DNA of 64,000 bases from Halopseudomonas laoshanensis. GTDB taxonomy: Bacteria > Pseudomonadota > Gammaproteobacteria > Pseudomonadales > Pseudomonadaceae. A program made the translations under genes and the position numbers. Location: NCBI RefSeq assembly GCF_008365385.1, contig NZ_QOVF01000002.1, positions 372,001 through 436,000 on the forward strand. Direction: 5' to 3'. A model generated the notes under the pieces. That model was not told the origin of the DNA, searched no databases, and saw nothing but the letters and a program-made list of their open reading frames with translations. Shown piece after piece: positions 17,051 to 25,257 of the stretch (its first letter is position 1; each line of letters begins with the position of its first letter).

Positions 17051-18109
17051 TCACTGCTTCTGTACCTCTCCGGCTAAACCGGCGATAGCAGCAAACATCC
17101 GCCGGGAGGCTGCGAGCGAGCCCGCAAGAAACGCTTCCAGATTTGCCCTTTCCGTCTCGCTATAGAGCAGCGAGGGTAATCTGGAAATACCCTCCGCATA
17201 GCTGTCGCAAAGGCGTCCAGATAGCCCCGCCTGTGTTAGCAAACCTTCTATTTTGTGGGTATTGGAGCCGAGAGCCATAAAGGGAGTGCCGGTTATCATG
17301 CACAGCGTCACCATGTGGAAACGTCCGGTTACTACGCCCTCGGCAGCGCTGATGGTATTGAGGAACTCCGCGGTGGATTGAACGGAGTACCGCCAACGCA
17401 GCCGACCCAACCCCTTGGACGTTGAAGCATCAAGGCGGCCCAGCCGGCTGCTCAACTTGTGGCGCCACATCTTGCTATTGGCCTTCAAGCTCTTGAAAAA
17501 GTACCGGCGTTCATTTCCCAGCCGCAAAGGTGGAACAGTACGAATGCTCAGGTAACGAATATCCTTGTCGCCTGGTAGCTGATTTAACGTCTGCCACAAC
17601 TGTTGCTGAACCGGCTTCATTACGCTGCCGTTGATGATTAGCCCATGACGGGGAGTGCCAGCTATTTCAGGACGAAATGTCAGCGTCAAGTCTGGTACCA
17701 CTTCAGCCGCAACCCCCGACTGGTCCAGCTCCGCTCTGCTCAGGTGATCCCGAACGTAAATCTGGGAAAAATCACCGGCGAACTCGGTCAACTGCTGATT
17801 GTTTTGCCACACCGAGTTGATCAACACGCAGGGTATTCCCAGCTTGCTGCAATGCCGCGCCAAGCGTCCCAGCATCAAGGCTGCCGGCGCATCGTCATGC
17901 ATCGTGCCTTCGCCATTGACGATACACACGTCAGCGTTGGCTATACGCTCCAGTAAAGACCGGTCTTGAGACCAATCGTGGCGCACGGGTGAAGCAGCAA
18001 CGATATGAATGCCCGCCTCTGCCGCCAAGGCCCGAATCTGCCTCACAACCAGTTGGCAGCCGTGATGGTCATCATAGGACGTGTCATTGAACAATATTGC
18101 CTGCAGCAA
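17051..18109 (-). CDS. Polysaccharide pyruvyl transferase family protein
   Basis: A 352-residue CsaB/WcaK-type protein. Features seen are NADVCIVNGEGTMHDDAP near residue 60, GIPCVLINSVWQNN, IYVRDHLSRAEL, and near the end VVTGRFHMVTLCMITGTPF with GSNTHKIEGLL; all are standard for the family, which moves pyruvate from phosphoenolpyruvate onto a sugar as a ketal or acts as a related transferase. The start is TTG 18109 with GGAG seven bases before. It lies at the end of the conserved core operon and is absent from that position in P. aeruginosa as I know it, so it may decorate a strain-specific core or O-antigen. Confidence 0.82.
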   Translation of the reverse strand: MLQAILFNDTSYDDHHGCQLVVRQIRALAAEAGIHIVAASPVRHDWSQDRSLLERIANADVCIVNGEGTMHDDAPAALMLGRLARHCSKLGIPCVLINSVWQNNQQLTEFAGDFSQIYVRDHLSRAELDQSGVAAEVVPDLTLTFRPEIAGTPRHGLIINGSVMKPVQQQLWQTLNQLPGDKDIRYLSIRTVPPLRLGNERRYFFKSLKANSKMWRHKLSSRLGRLDASTSKGLGRLRWRYSVQSTAEFLNTISAAEGVVTGRFHMVTLCMITGTPFMALGSNTHKIEGLLTQAGLSGRLCDSYAEGISRLPSLLYSETERANLEAFLAGSLAASRRMFAAIAGLAGEVQKQ

Positions 18110-18196
18110 GAATCAGCTCCTTGAGAGATGGCTGACGAAGATTTCCGACATCATAGCTCAGTTGGCAAAAAATGATGCCGGCCGACAAGGGTCGGT

Positions 18197-19615
18197 TCAG
18201 GGCAAGTTTACGTCCAGCCACAGCGCCAAGGGGCTGCTGGCTGGCCAATTACGCAGCAAACGTGCACGGTCTACACACCATGCCTTTTGCCATGCGGCGT
18301 GACTACCGTGGGCCTGCATGCCATCGAGGTCGATCAGCCAAACCTGTCCGGCGTGCCAAAGCAGATTGGTCGCTTTGAAGTCCCCATGGCTGATGCGCGC
18401 ACCAGCCAGTTGCCGGAGCAGCGCCAGCAGTGCCTCGCCCTGTTCCTCGGAAGGTTCAGCGTGACCATCATTACCAAACAGCTCGAGCAAATTCTGGCCC
18501 GGACAATATTCACAGATCAACCACGCCCGCCGGCGCAGAGGCCCAAAACGGCTCTCGATCATGGCCAGCGGCGCGGGCGTGGCAATGTTCAAAAACCGCA
18601 GACGCTGGGCAGCAAGCCAGGAGTGCCAGGCGCGGCTGGGGCGCCAAAAGCGGGTTAACCAGTGACCCATGCCTTTGATGTTGTACCGCTTGATCACCAG
18701 TTCATGCTGGTTCGTACTGACCCGGGTGACGCTGCTGCTGCCCCCGTCCTTGAGCGTAGGTACAGCCTTGAAAGCGGCGTCGGGCTGCTCAATCAAGTCA
18801 TGCAAATCATCAGCTTGCTGCCTCACCACTACAGAAAAACGCCACCAATTACGCCTGACCATGAACTGCGTACAGTCACGTAAAGCCTTGCTAAGCCAAT
18901 CTGACAGCCGCTCGGTCCTGACCTTGCGGACCTGACTAGCGAGCCGATCCGGATTGATGGCCAACGGGTTGACCTTGAGATAGTCAATCAGCAGCAACTC
19001 AACCAGTTGATCCCATTGGGCATCAAGCTGCGCAAAGAAAATCGCCAGATTATCTTCTGCCTGCTCTGACGTCAGCGGCTGGCCAGGGCTTACAGTGTCA
19101 ATAGCGTCACCGTCGATGACATACAAACGTTCACCCTGCAGCAGGAAGTTGCCCATATGCAGGTCCGTTTGCGCCAAGCCCTGGGCATGCAACTGGCCAA
19201 TACTCTCCAGCGCCTGACCTAGCAAAGCTATGGCCGTCGGCTCCCCTGGGTATACCTCAGTCAGGCTATCCCACCGTTGCTGCAAGGTGGCGGCATCATC
19301 CAGAAATGCCGTGCAAATGAAGTACCCGCCATGGTCCAACGCGCCGGAAGCAATAATGCCTGGCGAGGCGATCTGCACCTGTTGAAGGGATATCAAACCG
19401 TCCAGTTCGCGCTGCCAGTGCTTTCTCGCGCGGCTGGAGACAAACACTTTGACCAGCACTTTTTGGCCGTCCAGCATGCCTGAACCAACCAGCCGCCGGC
19501 CCGGCACTATGCGTAACCAGCGTTCAACATAAAGTTGACCGGCAGAACTGGCAATTTCAACCGGCACCGGTGGCTCACGCCCGCTTGTTTTCAAACTTTC
19601 AATATTGATCAGCAT
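18197..19615 (-). CDS. Double-domain LPS core kinase-like protein
   Basis: A 472-residue protein made of two kinase-fold units. The first (residues about 30-240) has KVLVKVF with the ATP-binding Lys and AQTDLHMGNFLL with catalytic Asp and metal Asn, followed by LYVIDGDAID. The second (about 270-472) has LVIKRYNIKG, SHGDFKATNLLW and VWLIDLDGM. Both therefore look competent. It matches the gene downstream of wapQ in P. aeruginosa. It probably phosphorylates core heptoses on the cytoplasmic face. It overlaps wapQ by seven bases. Confidence 0.82.
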   Translation of the reverse strand: MLINIESLKTSGREPPVPVEIASSAGQLYVERWLRIVPGRRLVGSGMLDGQKVLVKVFVSSRARKHWQRELDGLISLQQVQIASPGIIASGALDHGGYFICTAFLDDAATLQQRWDSLTEVYPGEPTAIALLGQALESIGQLHAQGLAQTDLHMGNFLLQGERLYVIDGDAIDTVSPGQPLTSEQAEDNLAIFFAQLDAQWDQLVELLLIDYLKVNPLAINPDRLASQVRKVRTERLSDWLSKALRDCTQFMVRRNWWRFSVVVRQQADDLHDLIEQPDAAFKAVPTLKDGGSSSVTRVSTNQHELVIKRYNIKGMGHWLTRFWRPSRAWHSWLAAQRLRFLNIATPAPLAMIESRFGPLRRRAWLICEYCPGQNLLELFGNDGHAEPSEEQGEALLALLRQLAGARISHGDFKATNLLWHAGQVWLIDLDGMQAHGSHAAWQKAWCVDRARLLRNWPASSPLALWLDVNLP

Positions 19616-20388
19616 GGGCTCTGCGCCTTGCGCCTGACTCGCGTTCCGATCAGCTCAAGCGAACGGCGCGCCTCGGTGTCCACCCGCGACTTGCCCATAT
19701 AGGCCAGAAAGAACCTCAGCTTCTGCCCGGGCGTAGCGACATAGCTTTCCCTGAGCAGGCTTTTCAAGTCGCGGATTCTGTCCTGTTGCCCCAGCCACGC
19801 AGGCCTGGTTTCGACCAGGTCGATCAACCGGGCACCAGCACCATCCCCATCAAGCTTGAGAAAGATATGCTTGGGATAGAGGTTGTTATGCATTCTGCCG
19901 GCATTGTGCAACGCCCTGATCAAGGCAGCAGCGGCCAGGATCAGGTCCTGTCGGTCACGCCAATCGAGATCTCGCCACTGTTCGTACCAATAGGTAAGCG
20001 GCTTGTACACATCCAGCGCGCGGGTCAGCAATATTGCCTGCTTGTGGCCATTGATGCGGCGCTGGGCGAAAAACGCCGCTTCCGGCGCGGGAATGCCCAG
20101 GTGCGCAAAATGCTGAATGGCTCTGAATTCCCGGGCAAAGGTCGGCTCACCAAGGGGGTGCATCAGGCTGCGCGCCAGTTGCTGGTCCTGACGCTTGAGA
20201 TAGAAGTTTTGCGGCAACCCGTTGACATCTTCCAGTACCAGCCGGATGACACTTTTCCAGCGCTTTTGATCACGCGAGACTGCCATCTGCTCTGCTTCGC
20301 GGTAACGCCACAAATCATCAAAGCTGTCGAGACCATGCCTGGCCAGCACGTCCCGGGCATTGACCGCAATGAAATCGGAACGGCTCAT
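19609..20388 (-). CDS. wapQ: LPS core kinase-like protein WapQ
   Basis: A 259-residue InaA/WaaP-superfamily protein. The ATP-binding part has NFYLKRQDQQLARSL. The catalytic loop reads RMHNNLYPKHIFL; where active relatives have Asp after His-x, this has Asn, and the metal-binding position is His, so activity is doubtful or unusual. The later metal Asp is kept in ARLIDLVETRP. Its start overlaps the stop of wapP by four bases, and the order waaP-wapP-wapQ matches P. aeruginosa, where these genes are tied to core phosphorylation. Confidence 0.86.
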   Translation of the reverse strand: MSRSDFIAVNARDVLARHGLDSFDDLWRYREAEQMAVSRDQKRWKSVIRLVLEDVNGLPQNFYLKRQDQQLARSLMHPLGEPTFAREFRAIQHFAHLGIPAPEAAFFAQRRINGHKQAILLTRALDVYKPLTYWYEQWRDLDWRDRQDLILAAAALIRALHNAGRMHNNLYPKHIFLKLDGDGAGARLIDLVETRPAWLGQQDRIRDLKSLLRESYVATPGQKLRFFLAYMGKSRVDTEARRSLELIGTRVRRKAQSPC

Positions 20389-21131
20389 TCTCTACCCCGA
20401 AAAAAGGCCAGCACAGCGCGGATACGCTTTTTATCACTGGCGTTCAATTGCTTTCTTTCGCTGTAGTCATGATAAAAGCGTAAACGCTGGGAGCGAGTTA
20501 ATACTCTACTGCCCAATTTATCCAGACAAGCCAGATCCTTGATAACGCGGTACTCGAGCACCGGTCCCCACCAGAAACTGCCGCTAGGACAATCGATCAT
20601 GAACACGTCCGGATAGGGTTTCTGATCAACCAGAATGTTGCGCCACTTGAGGTCGTTGTGAGCGAAATTCTGATCGTGCATCATGCGCGTGGCGTGGGCC
20701 ACCTGCCGTGACACATGATTGACCCACACCCGATCACGAAAACGCGAGTCTGCACTCTTCGCAATGTGCGCCAGATCCGAGGTGTTCGCCAGATCCTGCG
20801 TAACCAACGCGCCCCGATGGAAGGCGCCATGTCGGCGCTCCATACCAAAGCCGACCACCGTGACGGACGGGATACCCCAGGCATGAAAATTGAGCAGATT
20901 TTCCCACTCTGCCTGTATGCGCGGACGGCCTATGTAGCGGCGCAGATTTTTACCGGCACCGGTATAACGTTTGACGTAATAGAAACGCCCGCCCACCCAT
21001 ACTTTGTGCACACTGCTGATATCGTCCTGGGTAATCTGCTCGCCTTCCAGAGCGAATACCCGGTCCAGATCCGCAAACAGCTGCCCGCTGACGCCAGTCG
21101 CATACTCGGGATTCAGCGTCCAACCACTCAT
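20385..21131 (-). CDS. wapP: LPS core phosphorylation kinase WapP
   Basis: A 248-residue kinase-fold protein. It has RFYYVKRYTGAGKNLRRYIG, with the ATP-site Lys, and NFAHNDLKWRNILV with catalytic Asp and metal Asn both present, followed by VFMIDCPSGSFW. It belongs to the InaA/RfaP group. It lies between waaP and wapQ with four-base overlaps on both sides (ATGA), so all three are co-translated. It probably adds phosphate to the inner-core heptose region. Confidence 0.88.
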   Translation of the reverse strand: MSGWTLNPEYATGVSGQLFADLDRVFALEGEQITQDDISSVHKVWVGGRFYYVKRYTGAGKNLRRYIGRPRIQAEWENLLNFHAWGIPSVTVVGFGMERRHGAFHRGALVTQDLANTSDLAHIAKSADSRFRDRVWVNHVSRQVAHATRMMHDQNFAHNDLKWRNILVDQKPYPDVFMIDCPSGSFWWGPVLEYRVIKDLACLDKLGSRVLTRSQRLRFYHDYSERKQLNASDKKRIRAVLAFFRGRE

Positions 21132-21943
21132 GCAGCCTCGTCCCTCGCGTACTTACGCTTAAAGCGCTCTTGCAGCCGCGCCGCTTTCTGCTCCAGCATT
21201 CGCAGCAAAGCTGCTTCGCTGGCCAAAATTTCGCGCAAAGGACGATCGAAGTAGGTTCGCAAAAACAGCAGTTTATCGCGGCGGGCCAAACCGATACCCA
21301 GTGCTGAAAAGTACAGCCCGGCCAGGTCTTTGTCGCGCCAGCGCCGCGGTACGGAAGGTCTGATCTGGGCACGATGCAAATCGATCAGCGACAAACGGAA
21401 ATTGTCAGGTGTTGGCGGTTGATCGGTATGCAGCAGAAAATGACAGATGTAGCAGTCGCGGTGGTTCACCCCGGCTAAATGCATGCACCGGGTCATGCTG
21501 GCGACTTCCTTGATCAAGGCTCTTTTCAGCGCCGGCGCTGGCGGTGACTCCAGCCAGTCGCGACTGTAATCCTCTAGACTGATGGTCGGCGCCAGCTCCT
21601 CGGTAATAATGAACGAGTGCCGGTCAGCTGGATTAACGCCACGCTCGCCAAAAGCTACCGCCGTCATGGTTGGCACTCCCGCTTGTGTCAAAGCGGCAAT
21701 CGCATCCCACTCCTGATCGGCGCCCAGCACCGGGCGCTTGAGGGTGAGCCAGTTCTTCATGATCTCGGCCCAACCCACCCCGCGGTGAATCTTGACGAAA
21801 TAGCCTTTACCCGCCACCTCCGTACGCAGCGTGCGCCGGGCTTCCAGTTCGCGGAATACCTCGCCCTGCAACTCCTCTACCGCTTGAAAAGCATCGCGCC
21901 CAGCCCACAGGCTGGCGAAGGGCTCTGATAACGTCAGGGTCAA
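21128..21943 (-). CDS. waaP: Lipopolysaccharide core heptose(I) kinase WaaP
   Basis: Phosphorylates heptose I of the inner core, a step essential in P. aeruginosa for outer-membrane integrity and LPS export. The 271-residue protein has TEVAGKGYFVKIHRGVGW with the ATP-site Lys, IITEELAPTISLEDY in the hinge, and GVNHRDCYICHFLL with the catalytic Asp, followed by LIDLHRAQIR with the second metal Asp. This is the WaaP pattern. Four-base overlaps link it to waaG upstream and wapP downstream. Confidence 0.95.
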   Translation of the reverse strand: MTLTLSEPFASLWAGRDAFQAVEELQGEVFRELEARRTLRTEVAGKGYFVKIHRGVGWAEIMKNWLTLKRPVLGADQEWDAIAALTQAGVPTMTAVAFGERGVNPADRHSFIITEELAPTISLEDYSRDWLESPPAPALKRALIKEVASMTRCMHLAGVNHRDCYICHFLLHTDQPPTPDNFRLSLIDLHRAQIRPSVPRRWRDKDLAGLYFSALGIGLARRDKLLFLRTYFDRPLREILASEAALLRMLEQKAARLQERFKRKYARDEAA

Positions 21944-23061
21944 ACCGGCTCTCCCATTATGACGGCGGCTGCCTTCTCCGGCAGGCTATACAAATCGGCC
22001 GTATCAGCAAACGCCAAGGCATTCTCATGCCAGCGACGCCGGACCTGCTCGTCCTGCAAAATCTGCCTGAGCATTTGGTTTAATTGATCCTGCAGGAAAG
22101 GGCTGGGCACCACCCGGCCACAATCGGCTTCTTCAATAAAATGAGCGTAGCCGCATACATCGGTGACCAGCACCGGCAAGCCGGCGACCAGCGCTTCCAG
22201 CAGCACGGTGCCGGTATTTTCATTGTAAGCCGGATGAATCAGCAGGTCCGCCCCGAGCAGAAAGCGCGGCACGTCGTCACGGCCCTGAAGAAACTCAACC
22301 CGATCACTGATTCCAGCCGCGCGTGCCTGGGCCTGAAAGCTCTTGGCATTGTCCTGGCCAATCACCATCAACCGGGTGCGCTCGCGCAACTCCGGAGGTA
22401 GCGCAGCCAGCGCGGCAATCGAGCGGTCCAGGCCCTTGGTCTTGAAACCCGAACCCAGCTGCAGCAGCAGCAAATCGCTAGCTGCCAGACCGAATTCGGC
22501 GCGAAAAGCAGCTCGCTGCTCCGCCGCATCAGCGGGCGCGCGGCGGTCGGCAGCGATACCGGGAGGCAATAAATGAAAACGCTCCTCGGGTGTCCTGTAA
22601 TGCTTCATGAACAGCGGCTTTTGCACCTCAGAGATCATCAGAATCTCGGTTCCGACCGCTGGCGAGAACACCGCCCGCTCGTATTCGGCAAAATGCTTAT
22701 AGCGTCCCCCTAGGCGATACAACGGGCTGCGCAGGGTCTGGGCCTTGTCTTCAAAGCAAGGGTCCGCGGCGTAGTACACATCCAGGCCAGGCATCTTGTT
22801 GAATCCAACCAGACGATCCACCGGCCGACCTGCCAGGTCGTTCTTGACCCAGGCGGTAAACTTCTCGTTGCGTTTGTGGTTGGTCCAGGCCTTTACCGGC
22901 ACAAGCACCACTTCAAAACCCTGAGGAATATCCCCATCCCAGGCCAGTGTATAAACCCGGATTTTATGCCCATGCTCCTGACAGATCCGCGCGATGCGCA
23001 GGAAATCTCGCTGCAAACCGCCGTAAGGAAAGTATTTGTACAAGACAAACGCCAGTTGCAT
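21940..23061 (-). CDS. waaG: UDP-glucose:(heptosyl)LPS alpha-1,3-glucosyltransferase WaaG-type
   Basis: A 373-residue GT4 (GT-B) transferase that starts the outer core by adding a hexose to heptose II. Visible are LAFVLYKYFPYGGLQRDFLR at the N-terminus, VGFNKMPGLDVYYAADPC, LLQLGSGFKTKGLDRSIAAL, and the C-terminal HPAYNENTGTVLLEALVAG with the paired Glu motif. ATG 23061 overlaps the waaC stop by one base. P. aeruginosa has the same order waaF-waaC-waaG-waaP. The exact sugar in this organism is inferred from the family. Confidence 0.95.
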   Translation of the reverse strand: MQLAFVLYKYFPYGGLQRDFLRIARICQEHGHKIRVYTLAWDGDIPQGFEVVLVPVKAWTNHKRNEKFTAWVKNDLAGRPVDRLVGFNKMPGLDVYYAADPCFEDKAQTLRSPLYRLGGRYKHFAEYERAVFSPAVGTEILMISEVQKPLFMKHYRTPEERFHLLPPGIAADRRAPADAAEQRAAFRAEFGLAASDLLLLQLGSGFKTKGLDRSIAALAALPPELRERTRLMVIGQDNAKSFQAQARAAGISDRVEFLQGRDDVPRFLLGADLLIHPAYNENTGTVLLEALVAGLPVLVTDVCGYAHFIEEADCGRVVPSPFLQDQLNQMLRQILQDEQVRRRWHENALAFADTADLYSLPEKAAAVIMGEPV

Positions 23062-24122
23062 CAGACCACCCTCTCTTCAAGCAGCAAGGACTGCAATTGC
23101 ACATGGACGCGCTGGGGATTCAGCCGGGTAAAACACAGGGGTTGCTCGCGGCGTAGATCAAACTGACGGGCATCCTCCGGTGTCGGCTGATAGTGACAGG
23201 TTTTCTGCAGGCAGGGAGCACAGGGGAAATTACTCGGCATATGCACCTGCGAGGCGCCATAGGCCCCGGTGAGAACCGGATTGGTCGGGCCGAAAAGCGA
23301 TAACGTCGGCACATCCAGAGCCGCGGCAAGGTGTCCGAGGCCAGTATCCACCGCCACACACGCTGACGCCCCGGCGACCATTCGTGCCATGCCTGCCAGA
23401 GACAGTTTCGGCAACACCTGCACCCTGTCCAACCCATCGGCAATACGCTCGGCCCGGGCTTTCTCCACAGGGTTACCCCAGGGCAATCGTACATAGAGTC
23501 CATCCGCGACGGCCAACTCGGCCAATTTTCGCCAATAGATTTCCGGCCAGTGCTTGCTCTTCCAGGTCGTACCATGAAAAAACAGCAGATAAGGCTGATC
23601 GGTGATCTCGCCAGCCAGATACGCGCGATTAAGCCCATAATCGCCAACACCCTCAGCCAATCGATAGCCTAACGCCTGGGCAAACAATTGCCGCACCCGT
23701 TCCACTGCGTGCTGCCCCCAGGGCACATCGCAGCTCTGATCATAAAAGCGACTGGCCAATGGCTCACGCGCCGAGGTTTTGTCCAGCCCGACTACCGGGC
23801 CCTTGGCGTAACGCGTCAACCAGGCGCTTTTCAGCAGACCTTGGGCGTCAATGATTAGATCGTAGCGGGTGTTACTCAGGCGCTTTTTAAACCGCGCCCA
23901 CTCGCCATTGCGCCAAGTCTGCAGCGGGTGTTTGCGCCAGCGACGGATCGCCACGGGTATGACTTCGGCTACAGCGGGGTGCCAGGCAGGAATCTCGGCG
24001 AATCCCTCTTCCACCACCCAGTCAAACTGAATGCCGGGAATGGCCCTGCGCGCATCAGTCAGGGCTGGCAGGGTATGAATGACATCGCCCATGGACGATG
24101 TCTTGATCAGCAGGACGCGCAT
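23061..24122 (-). CDS. waaC: ADP-heptose:LPS heptosyltransferase I WaaC
   Basis: A 353-residue GT9 enzyme that adds the first heptose to Kdo. The N-terminus is VLLIKTSSMGDVIHTLPAL, the hallmark of WaaC. Later come LIIDAQGLLKSAWLTRYAKG and FHGTTWKSKHWP, with CVAVDTGLGHLAAALDVP for the nucleotide sugar. Its ATG is two bases after the waaF stop, which marks a tight operon. Confidence 0.96.
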   Translation of the reverse strand: MRVLLIKTSSMGDVIHTLPALTDARRAIPGIQFDWVVEEGFAEIPAWHPAVAEVIPVAIRRWRKHPLQTWRNGEWARFKKRLSNTRYDLIIDAQGLLKSAWLTRYAKGPVVGLDKTSAREPLASRFYDQSCDVPWGQHAVERVRQLFAQALGYRLAEGVGDYGLNRAYLAGEITDQPYLLFFHGTTWKSKHWPEIYWRKLAELAVADGLYVRLPWGNPVEKARAERIADGLDRVQVLPKLSLAGMARMVAGASACVAVDTGLGHLAAALDVPTLSLFGPTNPVLTGAYGASQVHMPSNFPCAPCLQKTCHYQPTPEDARQFDLRREQPLCFTRLNPQRVHVQLQSLLLEERVV

Positions 24123-24124
24123 GC

Positions 24125-25171
24125 TCAGAGTACCTGCGGATCGGCAAGCGGTTCGCCAACCAGACGATCCAGTGCGTCGATGACCATCTGCGGTCGCAGG
24201 TCACGCAAGCAGTTGTAGTGGCCGAAACGGCAGGTACGGTCAAAACAGGGGCTGCATTCCAGACCCAAGCGCACGATTTCGACCTGGCTTGCCAGCGGTG
24301 GCGTGAACGCCGGGGAGGTCGAGCCATACACCGCCACCAAGGGCCGGTCCAGCGCGGCAGCGACGTGCATCAAGCCCGAGTCATTACTGACCACCGCACC
24401 CGCGCAGGAGAGCAGATCAATCGCTTCGGCCAGAGTGGTCTCACCGGACAGATTCACCGATTCTTCCCGCAGGCCAGGAATCAGTTGCTGACGAATATCC
24501 TCACCACCTGGATGATCTTTTTTGGAGCCAAACAACCACACCTGCCAACCCTGACGAATCTTCTGATCCGCGACTTTGGCGTAGTGTTCGGCAGGCCATC
24601 GCTTTGATTCGCCAAACTCGGCGCCGGGGCAAAGCGCCAATACCGGACGGTCAAGTTCCAGGCCGAATCGCGCCAGCGCCGCATCGCGGGTGCCAGGATC
24701 GATTTGCAAACCCGGCCGCGGATAGGGCTGTTGCAGCTGATGACCGGGCTCATAGGCCAGCGCCATAAAGCGCTCGATCATCAGCGGCAGGCGCTCTTTA
24801 TCCAATACGCGCAGGTCGTTGAGCAGCCCGTAACGCATCTCTCCGCGCCAGCCAGTGCGCAAAGGGATATCGGCAAAGTAGGGAACCAGAGCAGACTTCA
24901 AGGAGTTGGGTAGCAAAATAGCCTGATCATAGCGACCGGTCAGACTCTTGCCGATCCGCCGACGCACGGCAATATCCAGAACGCCGTGCCCCAACGGAAA
25001 ACTTAGCGCCTGGCGCACCTCGGGCATGCGCTCAAGAATTGGCCGGCTCCAGTCCGGTGCCAGTACATCTATCTGACATTCCGCGCCATGGCGCTGCTTC
25101 AGGCAGGCGAACAGCGTCTGCGCCATCACCATGTCGCCAACCCAACTGGGACCTACAATCAGAATATTCAT
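24125..25171 (-). CDS. waaF: ADP-heptose:LPS heptosyltransferase II WaaF
   Basis: A 348-residue GT9 enzyme that adds the second heptose. It starts NILIVGPSWVGDMVMAQTLF, characteristic of WaaF, and has LCPGAEFGESKRWPAEHYAK and VVSNDSGLMHVAAALDRPLV. ATG 25171 is chosen because the signature follows directly; the frame is open seven codons further upstream into the repeat region. It is first in the tight core gene run and follows ilvE after a repeat-like hairpin. Confidence 0.96.
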   Translation of the reverse strand: MNILIVGPSWVGDMVMAQTLFACLKQRHGAECQIDVLAPDWSRPILERMPEVRQALSFPLGHGVLDIAVRRRIGKSLTGRYDQAILLPNSLKSALVPYFADIPLRTGWRGEMRYGLLNDLRVLDKERLPLMIERFMALAYEPGHQLQQPYPRPGLQIDPGTRDAALARFGLELDRPVLALCPGAEFGESKRWPAEHYAKVADQKIRQGWQVWLFGSKKDHPGGEDIRQQLIPGLREESVNLSGETTLAEAIDLLSCAGAVVSNDSGLMHVAAALDRPLVAVYGSTSPAFTPPLASQVEIVRLGLECSPCFDRTCRFGHYNCLRDLRPQMVIDALDRLVGEPLADPQVL

Positions 25172-25197
25172 AAGGGCAGCTTCAAGCCACAAGCGTC

Positions 25198-25245
25198 AAG
25201 CTGCAAGTCGAAAAGCAGTTCCTGACTGCTCGCCGCTTGCAGCTT
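25198..25245. repeat. REP-like nested inverted repeat between ilvE and waaF
   Basis: An outer stem of AAGCTGCAAG (25198-25207) with CTTGCAGCTT (25236-25245) encloses an inner stem of AGCAGT (25214-25219) with ACTGCT (25225-25230). Such nested intergenic hairpins are common as REP elements in Pseudomonas. It lies just after the ilvE stop and before waaF, where it could stabilise or end the ilvE transcript. Confidence 0.6.
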
Positions 25246-25257
25246 GTCGCCTGCCAC

